NCBI GenBank assembly: GCA_023395775.1
Contig: JAEWYA010000181.1
Location: 1-9,848, forward strand
Length of the DNA: 9,848 bases
From: Bacillota bacterium
Lineage (GTDB): Bacteria; Bacillota; Clostridia; Oscillospirales; Oscillospiraceae
Direction: 5' to 3'
The translations under genes and the position numbers were made by a program. The notes beneath the pieces are model-generated. The model was not told the DNA's origin. It searched no databases and saw only the letters and a program-made list of their open reading frames with translations. This document shows, piece after piece, positions 1-7,368 of the stretch (its first letter is position 1; every line of letters begins with the position of its first letter).

Positions 1-711
1 AAGCGGGAGCCGGCGGTGGACGGCAACGTGCTCCGGGTGTTTACCCGGCTGACGGACTGCCGCGACGATATCGCAGACCCCAAGACGAAAAAGGCCGTCC
101 GGGAGCGGATTGGGTCGATTGTGCCCACCGAGTCGGAGGACATCCGTATTTTTAACCAGGCGTTCATGGAGCTGGGCGCCGTGGTCTGCGTACCGGGCGG
201 CCCGCCGAAATGCGGGGCCTGTCCACTGGCGGACAGCTGCCTTGGCCGGAGACTGGGCACGGCGGAGAGCCTGCCGGTAAAATCGCCCAAAAAAGCGCGG
301 CGGGTTGAGGAAAAAACGGTATTTCTTTTCTCAAGGAACGGGAAAATTGCTCTGCGGAAGCGGCCCCGGGACGGATTACTGGCCGGTCTTTGGGAATTTC
401 CCAACGCGGACGGCACTCTGGATGAAACCGCCGCCGGAGCGCAGACCATCCTCTGGGGACTGACTCCCGGCGCGTGGAACCAGCGCCTGACGGCAAAGCA
501 CATCTTCAGCCATGTGGAGTGGCGTATGACCGGGTATGTGCTGGAGGTTTCCGGCGACGGGCCGGGGGACTTTTTCTGGGCGGACGGGCCGGAGCTTGAA
601 AAGCGGGCCATCCCATCGGCCTTCGCCCGGCTTCTGAGCGAGGCAAAGACCATACTGGGAGAAAAAGGCATGGAGAAAAATCTTGAGGGAGGCGCTTCGC
701 CATGGGCTTGA
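1..711 (+). CDS. mutY: A/G-specific adenine DNA glycosylase MutY, C-terminal part (5' end outside window)
   Basis: MutY removes adenine mispaired with 8-oxoguanine in base excision repair. The reading frame is open from base 1, so the gene starts upstream; 236 residues are visible. The motif AVDGNVLRV at window residues 5-13 matches the HhH-GPD segment carrying the catalytic Asp (residue 7 here; Asp138 in E. coli MutY by family knowledge). A [4Fe-4S] cluster loop follows with Cys at residues 63, 71, 74 and 80, spaced C-X7-C-X2-C-X5-C. The C-terminal half is the NUDIX-like 8-oxoG recognition domain: KRPRDGLLAGLWEFPN near 120-135 and the Phe-Ser-His loop at 169-171 (KHIFSHVEW). The stop overlaps the start of the next gene by 10 bp, so the two are probably co-transcribed and translationally coupled. 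The one-residue-longer first Cys gap than E. coli (X6) is a variant I believe is common in clostridia. Identity is secure; only the N-terminal half is missing. Confidence 0.96.
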   Translation, partial: KREPAVDGNVLRVFTRLTDCRDDIADPKTKKAVRERIGSIVPTESEDIRIFNQAFMELGAVVCVPGGPPKCGACPLADSCLGRRLGTAESLPVKSPKKARRVEEKTVFLFSRNGKIALRKRPRDGLLAGLWEFPNADGTLDETAAGAQTILWGLTPGAWNQRLTAKHIFSHVEWRMTGYVLEVSGDGPGDFFWADGPELEKRAIPSAFARLLSEAKTILGEKGMEKNLEGGASPWA

Positions 712-1184
712 CGCTGGAGCTTGCATATGACGATCCGAAAGAGATCTGCACGCTGTTTCAGGAGTACACGGATATGCTGGTGCGGGAGAGTCCATCCTTC
801 GCGGGATATTTGAAAATCCAGCACTACGACGCGGAGCTGGACGATCTGCGCGGCAAATACGGCCTGCCCGGCGGGCGGCTGTATCTTGCGCAGGTGGACG
901 GAGCCGCGGCGGGGTGTGTCGCGCTGCGGAGGCTGGACGAAGCGCGCTGTGAGCTGAAGCGGATGTATGTCCGGCCTCGGTATCGCGCTCAGGGGATCTC
1001 CACGGCGCTGATGGACCGGATTTTGACGGACGCGCGGGAGATTGGCTACAAGAAGCTGCTGCTGGACACCCTGCCGTTTCTGACCACGGCCATCGCTATG
1101 TACAGACGGCGGGGATTTGTGGAGATTGCCAGTTATAACAACAGCCCTCTGCCGGAGACAATCTATATGGAGCTGGAGTTGTAA
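702..1184 (+). CDS. GNAT family N-acetyltransferase, first of a tandem pair
   Basis: A 160-residue single-domain acetyl-CoA-dependent acyltransferase; the substrate cannot be read from the sequence. The GNAT core is visible: beta strands around RLYLAQVDGAAAGCVALRRL (58-77), strand 4 CELKRMYVRPRYR (83-95), the acetyl-CoA pyrophosphate loop RAQGIS (95-100), and the C-terminal YRRRGFVEI motif near 134-142. The usual R/Q-x-x-G-x-G/A loop has Ser at its last position. The start is fixed by GGGAGG at 687-692, nine bases before the ATG, and by colinearity with the next gene's product. The start lies inside the last codons of mutY (10-bp overlap). The product is about 60% identical, without gaps, to that of the following gene (97 of 160 residues in my hand alignment), so the two arose by local duplication. 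Family assignment is firm; function is unknown. Confidence 0.93.
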   Translation: MGLTLELAYDDPKEICTLFQEYTDMLVRESPSFAGYLKIQHYDAELDDLRGKYGLPGGRLYLAQVDGAAAGCVALRRLDEARCELKRMYVRPRYRAQGISTALMDRILTDAREIGYKKLLLDTLPFLTTAIAMYRRRGFVEIASYNNSPLPETIYMELEL

Positions 1185-1235
1185 GTCCGGCGGGCCGGGT
1201 CTTGGAATCCCGGCGGAAAGCGAGGTATTGCGATT

Positions 1236-1718
1236 ATGCTATTGACTTTGGAATTAGCTTATGAACAGCCGGAGGTCATGCGCTCCATGATTCAAGAATA
1301 CGTGGACACGCTGATTCAGGCGGTGCCGCCCTTCGCGTCCTATCTTCAGGTGCAGCACTGCGATGCGGAGCTTGCCAACCTGCGCCAGAAATACGGCAAG
1401 CCCGACGGGCGGCTGTATCTTGCGCGGGTGGATGGAAAACCGGCGGGCTGCGTGGCTCTGCGCAAGCTGGACAACAAGACCTGCGAGATGAAGCGGCTGT
1501 ATGTCCGCCCCCAGTTTCGGAAAAAGGGGGTGGGCGCAGCGCTGGTGAATCGGCTGCTCTCCGACGCGCGGGAAATCGGGTACCGCTCTATGAATCTGGA
1601 CACCCTCCCCATGCTGACCGCCGCCATCCACATGTACCGGAAGCTGGGCTTCTATGAAATTCCCCGGTATAACGACAGCCCCCTGCCTGGAACCATTTTC
1701 ATGCAGCTGCTGCTGTGA
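1236..1718 (+). CDS. GNAT family N-acetyltransferase, second of a tandem pair
   Basis: A 160-residue GNAT acetyltransferase, paralogue of the gene just upstream. Strand and loop motifs line up residue for residue: RLYLARVDGKPAGCVALRKL (58-77), CEMKRLYVRPQFR (83-95), and RKKGVGAAL (95-103), a canonical R-x-x-G-x-G acetyl-CoA loop, unlike the Ser-bearing loop of its partner. Conserved in both are LDTLP (107-111 region), MYR..GF and YN(N/D)SPLP near the end, the last being a likely family-specific substrate-side element. A 51-bp gap separates it from the first copy; the Shine-Dalgarno site is modest (GCGAGG-like, about 1219-1224). In that gap a 6-bp GC hairpin (1194-1199 with 1209-1214) has no T-run after it and is more likely a local mRNA structure than a terminator. 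Substrate unknown. Confidence 0.93.
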   Translation: MLLTLELAYEQPEVMRSMIQEYVDTLIQAVPPFASYLQVQHCDAELANLRQKYGKPDGRLYLARVDGKPAGCVALRKLDNKTCEMKRLYVRPQFRKKGVGAALVNRLLSDAREIGYRSMNLDTLPMLTAAIHMYRKLGFYEIPRYNDSPLPGTIFMQLLL

Positions 1719-1738
1719 CGCCGTAAAGGAGGAGCGAA

Positions 1739-2338
1739 ATGGGGTTTTGGAATCAGGACGACGAGGGCGAGTGGGAGAAATACCAGAAGTCCAAAGAGAA
1801 AGAATCGCAGGAGCCGGAGGAGAAGAAAACGCCCTCAGCCTCCGACGAATTTCGCGCTTATTTTAAAACCGTCCGTCAGGCTCAGTCCCCGGAATCCGGA
1901 GAAGCGGAACAGCCGGGAGAGAAAGCCTCTCCCCTTCAGACCTTTTTTTCCCGATTCCGGGGGGAGAAACCCGAGGAACCGGAGGGTCCGCCGGAGAAGT
2001 GCCCCTTGTGCGGCGGAGATATGGTAAAGGGATACCTGTCGGGCGAACAGGGCATTTACTGGTCGAAAAAGAAGCCAGGATTTCTGGACGGCGGCATCTT
2101 CAGCAATGCTGTACGCATCCATGTATATGAGGAAGATGAGTCCGGGTTGTTGAAGGGATATGTAACCACCTGGCACTGCCAAAAGTGCCATAAAATGGTG
2201 TTGGACACTCTCCTACTGGATCCACCGCTGGGCTTTGGAGCTTATTCTGCGGCCGCCCTCTCTTACGACGAACAGATTGCCGCGGCCGCCGTAGAAGATG
2301 GAGAAAACCATCCGGAGAACAACAACGAAGAGACATAA
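1739..2338 (+). CDS. Hypothetical protein with charged N-terminal tail and two-CxxC zinc-ribbon domain (DUF6487-like)
   Basis: A 199-residue protein without a recognisable enzyme motif. Residues 1-87 are rich in Glu, Lys, Pro, Ser and Gln and probably disordered, with one more hydrophobic patch near 64-74 (SPLQTFFSRFR). Residues 88-155 form a compact domain with CPLC at 88-91 followed by GGDMVKGYL and GIYW, then CQKC at 147-150 followed by HKMVLDT. Two CxxC pairs about 55 residues apart suggest one zinc ribbon. The layout (CPxCG..M..GY...W ... C..C) resembles the small clostridial family I know as DUF6487; that label is from memory. No signal peptide or membrane helix is evident. The start is well supported by AAAGGAGG about 1726-1733. 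Tdk begins 16 bp after its stop, so they are likely co-transcribed. Role unknown. Confidence 0.85.
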   Translation: MGFWNQDDEGEWEKYQKSKEKESQEPEEKKTPSASDEFRAYFKTVRQAQSPESGEAEQPGEKASPLQTFFSRFRGEKPEEPEGPPEKCPLCGGDMVKGYLSGEQGIYWSKKKPGFLDGGIFSNAVRIHVYEEDESGLLKGYVTTWHCQKCHKMVLDTLLLDPPLGFGAYSAAALSYDEQIAAAAVEDGENHPENNNEET

Positions 2339-2354
2339 GGGAGAAAACGATTCA

Positions 2355-2942
2355 ATGGCACAGCTTTACTTCAAATACGGGGCTATGGGCTCCAGCAAGA
2401 CGGCAAACGCGCTGATGACTCGCTTTAACTACGAGGAGCGGGGGCAGCAAACCCTTCTGGTGAAGCCCCGGCTGGACTCCCGGGACGGCGACCACATGGT
2501 TTCCTCCCGTATCGGGCTGAAATACCCCTGCATCTACTTCGACGAGATGCGAAAGATCAACCCCATGGAATTGCAGCAAAACGCCTGCATCATCGTAGAC
2601 GAGGCCCAGTTTTTGACCAAAGAGGAAGTGGACTATCTGGTCTCTCTGGTGGATGACTGCGGGATTCCCGTCATCTGCTACGGACTGCGGGCGGATTTCA
2701 AGGGCGACCTGTTTCCCGGCAGCGAGGAGCTTTTGGTGATGGCGGACAAGATCGAAGAGGTCAAGACCATCTGCTGGTGCGGCAAAAAAGCCACCTTCAA
2801 CGCCCGGTTCGATAAAAGCGGCCGCGTGCTGAAGGAGGGCGCTCAGGTGGTGCTGGGCGCCAACGACCAGTATATCGGCCTTTGCCGCAGGCACTGGCGG
2901 GAGGGAAATCTCGGCCCTGACTTCAAGGCGGGGCAGCCATGA
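2355..2942 (+). CDS. tdk: Thymidine kinase (type II, zinc-binding)
   Basis: Phosphorylates thymidine to dTMP with ATP in pyrimidine salvage; cytosolic. At 195 residues it has normal family length and closely resembles the E. coli Tdk layout. Visible are the P-loop GAMGSSKT (9-16), the YEERG segment (26-30), the Walker B/catalytic DEAQF (82-86, general base Glu83), CYGLRADFKGDLFPGS (108-123), and a structural zinc site of Cys140, Cys142, Cys177 and His180 (TICWCGKKAT; LCRRHW). QYIGLC just before the last pair is the thymidine-binding lasso. The ATG at 2355 is chosen because MAQLYF is the conserved N-terminus and AAGGGAG lies at about 2337-2343; an upstream in-frame ATG at 2298 would run inside the preceding gene. 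The P-loop has Ser14 where most members have Gly (GxxxxGK[ST]). The stop overlaps the next start as ATGA, implying translational coupling. Confidence 0.96.
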   Translation: MAQLYFKYGAMGSSKTANALMTRFNYEERGQQTLLVKPRLDSRDGDHMVSSRIGLKYPCIYFDEMRKINPMELQQNACIIVDEAQFLTKEEVDYLVSLVDDCGIPVICYGLRADFKGDLFPGSEELLVMADKIEEVKTICWCGKKATFNARFDKSGRVLKEGAQVVLGANDQYIGLCRRHWREGNLGPDFKAGQP

Positions 2943-3808
2943 TCTGCACCCTCTGCCCCCGGGAGTGCGGCGCGGAGCGGACGGAAACCGTCCCTGGCGG
3001 GGTGTGCGCCATGCCTCTCACGCCCGTGGCGGCGAAGGCCATGCTCCACCAGTGGGAGGAGCCCTGCCTCGTGGGAGACCGGGGCGCTGGATGCGTCTTT
3101 TTTTCCGGCTGCAATCTCCGCTGCTGCTTCTGCCAGAACGGGACCATCTCCCGTCAGGGCTTCGGCAGGTCCGTCGGCGTTCAGCGTCTGCGGGAAATCT
3201 ATGACGAGCTGATCGCCCAGGGCGCAGCCTGCATCGATCTTGTGACTCCCACCCACTTTACCCCCGCCATCGCGGAGTCCCTGGACCGGCCTTTGCCGGT
3301 GCCGGTGGTCTGGAACTCCGGAGGGTATGAAAAGCCGGAAACCCTGCAGCTTTTGGAAGGTAAGGTGCAGATCTACCTGCCGGACCTGAAGTACGCCCTC
3401 CCCTGCCCGGCGAAAAAGTACTCCGGCGCGGAGGACTATTTCCACTGGGCCAGCGCGGCAATTTTGGAGATGTTCCGCCAGACGGGGCCGTATCAAATGG
3501 AAAACAGGCGGCTGAAATCCGGCGTGCTGATTCGGCACCTGCTGCTTCCGGGGGAGCTGGAAAACACCCGCCGGGTTCTCGACTGGGTATCGGCGGCCTT
3601 CCGCCCCGGCGACGTGCTGCTTTCCCTCATGGCGCAGTATACGCCCCAGCCGGGGGCGGCGGGGAATCTCCGCCGCCATGTGACCGGGGCGGAATATGCC
3701 GCCGCCGTGCAGTATATGGAAAACTGCGGCATCACCGACGGCTATACGCAGGAACGCACCTCCGCAAAGGAGGAATATACGCCCAGCTTCGACCTTTCAG
3801 GAATTTAA
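2939..3808 (+). CDS. PflX-like radical SAM protein (pyruvate formate-lyase activase-related), substrate unknown
   Basis: A 289-residue radical SAM enzyme that should bind a [4Fe-4S] cluster through Cys58, Cys62 and Cys65 (GCNLRCCFCQN, the CX3CX2C signature). The N-terminus carries a second Cys-rich element, CTLCPRECGAER with Cys3, Cys6, Cys10, plus Cys23, and LHQWEEPCLVG at 36-46. The C-terminus reads YTQERTSAKEEYTPSFD. This arrangement matches the uncharacterised PflX/COG1313 group rather than true PflA glycyl-radical activases, and no glycyl-radical enzyme gene is in the window. Family members are often named pyruvate formate-lyase activating enzyme, but the activity is not established. ATGA overlap with tdk suggests coupled translation. 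It is the last gene of the left-hand cluster; its stop is 3 bp before a hairpin. Family is confident, function is not. Confidence 0.92.
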   Translation: MICTLCPRECGAERTETVPGGVCAMPLTPVAAKAMLHQWEEPCLVGDRGAGCVFFSGCNLRCCFCQNGTISRQGFGRSVGVQRLREIYDELIAQGAACIDLVTPTHFTPAIAESLDRPLPVPVVWNSGGYEKPETLQLLEGKVQIYLPDLKYALPCPAKKYSGAEDYFHWASAAILEMFRQTGPYQMENRRLKSGVLIRHLLLPGELENTRRVLDWVSAAFRPGDVLLSLMAQYTPQPGAAGNLRRHVTGAEYAAAVQYMENCGITDGYTQERTSAKEEYTPSFDLSGI

Positions 3809-3811
3809 AAA

Positions 3812-3848
3812 AGGAGGACCATCCGCGCTGTGCGCGGACGGTCCTCCT
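3812..3848 (-). terminator. Intrinsic terminator between radical SAM gene and fumC, best suited to fumC
   Basis: Two 17-base arms (3812-3828 and 3832-3848) with a 3-base loop. In the + transcript there is one A.C mismatch and no clear T-run follows. In the - transcript the same position becomes a G.U pair, so the stem is complete, and it is followed by six T (A at 3807-3812 on +). It therefore looks optimised to end fumC transcription, but it probably also ends the convergent upstream operon, whose stop codon is 3806-3808. Confidence 0.88.
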
Positions 3849-3908
3849 ACTCATAATTCTGGTTTTCAATTGAGAGCGCCCCTTCGCGCCCCCTTTGTTC
3901 CGCATCCC

Positions 3909-3925
3909 GGCGTGGCAAACACGCC
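3909..3925. other. Short hairpin in fumC 3' untranslated region
   Basis: GGCGTG and CACGCC (3909-3914, 3920-3925) form a 6-bp stem with a 5-base loop, 19 bp past the fumC stop. No T-run follows on either strand, so it is not a terminator by itself. It may stabilise the 3' end upstream of the main hairpin at 3812-3848. The remaining bases between fumC and that terminator show nothing else. Confidence 0.4.
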
Positions 3926-3944
3926 CTGGCCAGCAAAGAACGTC

Positions 3945-5303
<1,359 letters not shown>

Positions 5304-5336
5304 AACGTGCTCCCCCGTTTCCATGATATCTTTTCT

Positions 5337-5365
5337 ATTATAGCGGGGTTTACGCCGCCGCGCAA
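5337..5365 (-). promoter_or_regulatory. Sigma-A-type promoter of fumC
   Basis: On the minus strand, TTGCGC (5360-5365) and a perfect TATAAT (5337-5342) are separated by 17 bp. Transcription would start near 5330, giving a leader of about 27 bases before the fumC ATG. Confidence 0.8.
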
Positions 5366-5469
5366 GTCTCCCGTACAGGGGACGGCGTTTTTTCACCGCA
5401 GGGATTTTTTTGTCCCGGGACACACTCCGGGCACTGGAAAACGACGGGATTCCGCGCGGCGGTTCTTTC

Positions 5470-5498
5470 TTGACACGTCCCGCCACTTGTGATACCGT
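5470..5498 (+). promoter_or_regulatory. Promoter of the transketolase operon
   Basis: A perfect TTGACA at 5470-5475, a 17-bp spacer and TACCGT at 5493-5498. The -10 is poor (3 of 6) but is preceded by TG at 5490-5491, an extended -10 arrangement. The start site would be near 5505, leaving a leader of about 40 bases before the ATG at 5547, with GGAGG at 5536-5540. Confidence 0.65.
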
Positions 5499-5546
5499 AA
5501 GAACTCAGGAATATACCCCAAATTCACGGGAATATGGAGGAACGAT

Positions 5547-6362
5547 ATGACAACGCAAGAATTGGAAAAATTCTGTGCGGCGGTCCGGCGGGACATCATC
5601 AACATGACCGCCAACGCCGGCAGCGGACACCCCGGCGGCTCACTCTCCGCAGTGGAGATGATGAGCGCCGCGTTCTGCACGCAGATGCGGGTGGACCCCA
5701 GGAATCCCAAGGACCCCAACCGCGACCGCTTCGTCCTGAGCAAGGGCCACGCTGCCCCCTGCTACTACGGCGTGTTGGCGGAGCTGGGCTTCTTCTCCAG
5801 AGATGAATTCAAAAACTTCCGCCAGCTTCACAGCATTCTTCAGGGTCACCCCGACGCGAAAAAAGTCCCCGGCGTGGATGCCTCCACTGGCTCCTTAGGT
5901 CAGGGCGTCTCCATCGCTGTGGGCATGGCGCTGGCCGCCAAGCATATGGGCAAGGACACAAAAGTGTTCGCCATGTGCGGCGACGGCGAGGCGCAGGAGG
6001 GCCAGATCTGGGAGGCGTTCATGTCCGCCGCCCACTACAAGCTGGACAACCTCACCGTTCTCTTTGACAACAACGGCCTTCAGATCGACGGCTCCAACGA
6101 CGAGGTCATGAGCCTGGGAGACCTGCCTGCAAAGCTCCGGGCCTTTGGCTTCGACCTGATTGAGCTGCCTGACGGCAACGATGCCGCCGCCGTGGTGGAA
6201 GCCATGAACCGCCCCATCGTCTCCGGCATGCCCCGGTGCATTCTGGGCCACACGGTCAAGGGCAAGGGCGCATCCTTTATGGAAAATCAGGTGGGATGGC
6301 ACGGTAAGGCCCCCAATGAGGAGCAGCGGGCACAGGCCCTTGCGGAACTGGAGGGAAAGTAA
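5547..6362 (+). CDS. Transketolase, N-terminal (thiamine diphosphate-binding) subunit
   Basis: First half of a two-gene transketolase, which moves two-carbon units between ketose and aldose phosphates in the non-oxidative pentose phosphate pathway. The 271-residue product carries the pyrophosphate-binding half: GSGHPGGSLS (26-34, His28), DRFVLSKGHAAP (60-71, His68), LHSILQGHPD (94-103, His101), GSLGQG (115-120), and the ThDP/Mg motif GDGEAQEG starting at 145 and ending in DNNGLQIDG (174-182). It stops where full-length transketolases continue into the pyrimidine-binding domain, which the next gene supplies. The start is set by GGAGG at 5536-5540. One base separates its stop from the next ATG. 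Split transketolases are well known in Bacillota and archaea, so this is not a frameshift. Confidence 0.96.
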   Translation: MTTQELEKFCAAVRRDIINMTANAGSGHPGGSLSAVEMMSAAFCTQMRVDPRNPKDPNRDRFVLSKGHAAPCYYGVLAELGFFSRDEFKNFRQLHSILQGHPDAKKVPGVDASTGSLGQGVSIAVGMALAAKHMGKDTKVFAMCGDGEAQEGQIWEAFMSAAHYKLDNLTVLFDNNGLQIDGSNDEVMSLGDLPAKLRAFGFDLIELPDGNDAAAVVEAMNRPIVSGMPRCILGHTVKGKGASFMENQVGWHGKAPNEEQRAQALAELEGK

Positions 6363-6363
6363 G

Positions 6364-7290
6364 ATGGCAGAGAAAATCGCAACCCGCGCCGCTTACGGCG
6401 AGGCGCTGATCGAGCTGGGAGCGAAAAACGACAAGGTAGTCGTTCTGGACGCAGACCTGGCTAACGCCACCCAGACTGGAAAATTCAAGAAGGTCTATCC
6501 CGACCGCCACTTCAATATGGGCATCGCGGAGGCCAACATGGTGGACGTGGCCGCCGGTATGTCCACTATGGGTCTGATCCCCTATTGCTCCACCTTTGCC
6601 ATGTTCGGCGCGGGCCGTGCCTATGAACAGGTGCGCAACTCCATCGCCTATCCGAAATTCAACGTAAAGCTGTGCATGACCCACGCTGGCCTCTCCGTGG
6701 GCGAGGACGGCGGCAGCCACCAGGCCATTGAGGATCTTGCTCTCATGCGGGTCATCCCCGGGATGACCGTCATTGTCCCCGCCGACGCCAACGAGGCGAA
6801 AAAGGCCGTCTTTGCTCTGGCGGAATACGACGGCCCCGCCTATCTGCGGCTGGCGCGTCTGGCCTCTCCGGTGTTTGAGGAGGACTATCCCTTTGAAATC
6901 GGCAAGGCAAACGTCATGCGGGAGGGCTCCGACGTGGCGGTGTTTACCTGTGGGCTGATGGTCAGCGAGTGCCTGGAGGCCGCAAAGCTCTTGGAGTCCG
7001 ACGGCATCCACGCCAGCATCATCAATGTCCACACCATCAAGCCCATCGACGCGCAGTGCGTTACGAAATACGCGAAGCAGTGCGGCGCGGTGGTGACCGT
7101 GGAGGAACACAGCGTGATTGGGGGCCTTGGCGACGCAGTGGCCGACGTCCTCATGGGGAAGGTCTCCTGCAAATTCCAAAAGCTTGGCGTCAACGACCAG
7201 TTCGGTCAGTCCGGCAAGGCTGAGGACGTCCTGCGGGAATACGGCCTCACCGCCGATCAGATCGCGGCAAATATCAAGGCCGCCCTGTAA
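6364..7290 (+). CDS. Transketolase, C-terminal (pyrimidine-binding) subunit
   Basis: Second half of the split enzyme, 308 residues: the pyrimidine-binding domain followed by the transketolase C-terminal domain. VVVLDADLANAT (25-36) opens the domain. FNMGIAEANMVDVAAGMS (50-67) carries the conserved Glu56 that activates the thiazolium cofactor. GEDGGSHQAIEDLALMRVIPGMTVIVPAD lies near 115-145, and TVEEHSVIGGLGDAVADVL in the C-terminal domain. Translation starts at the ATG at 6364, one base after the upstream stop, with GGAGGG (6350-6355) inside the end of the previous gene, so the two chains are made in step and should form an alpha2beta2 enzyme. An earlier in-frame ATG at 6316 overlaps the first subunit and lacks the family N-terminus. 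A DXS-like or pyruvate dehydrogenase E1-beta role is less likely given the paired N-terminal subunit. Confidence 0.95.
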   Translation: MAEKIATRAAYGEALIELGAKNDKVVVLDADLANATQTGKFKKVYPDRHFNMGIAEANMVDVAAGMSTMGLIPYCSTFAMFGAGRAYEQVRNSIAYPKFNVKLCMTHAGLSVGEDGGSHQAIEDLALMRVIPGMTVIVPADANEAKKAVFALAEYDGPAYLRLARLASPVFEEDYPFEIGKANVMREGSDVAVFTCGLMVSECLEAAKLLESDGIHASIINVHTIKPIDAQCVTKYAKQCGAVVTVEEHSVIGGLGDAVADVLMGKVSCKFQKLGVNDQFGQSGKAEDVLREYGLTADQIAANIKAAL

Positions 7291-7323
7291 CGTCCGGACA
7301 TTTCAAGCAGCTTTTCAGCATAC

Positions 7324-7358
7324 AAAGCGCGCCGTCGGAAAACCCGACAGCGCGCTTT
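7324..7358. terminator. Bidirectional terminator between transketolase operon and regulator gene
   Basis: A 15-bp stem (7324-7338 with 7344-7358) with a 5-base A-rich loop. In the + transcript there is one C.A mismatch and the stem ends in five T (7356-7360). In the - transcript that position is a G.U pair and three T follow. It lies between two convergent stop codons (7290 and 7369), so it likely serves both operons; the + strand has the better T-run. Confidence 0.85.
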
Positions 7359-7368
7359 TTCCATATTT

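Noticed and set aside
5352..5393. A possible + strand terminator (ACGCC...GGCGT followed by six T) in the fumC-transketolase gap.
   Set aside because: The stem is short with a large bulged interior and overlaps the fumC -35 box. No + strand gene ends just upstream of it.
5412..5421. Perfect palindrome GTCCCGGGAC in the fumC-transketolase gap.
   Set aside because: In GC-rich DNA a 10-bp palindrome is expected by chance at this scale; it is not repeated elsewhere in the window and does not overlap either promoter.
5304..5486. N-terminal extension of fumarase (open frame to 5486).
   Set aside because: The extension is Arg/Lys-rich low-quality coding sequence, the TATAAT promoter lies within it, and a good ribosome site precedes the ATG at 5303.
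6355..6370. Possible frameshift splitting transketolase.
   Set aside because: Both halves have proper domain boundaries, a stop, a one-base spacer, an ATG and a Shine-Dalgarno site; two-gene transketolases are established in Bacillota.
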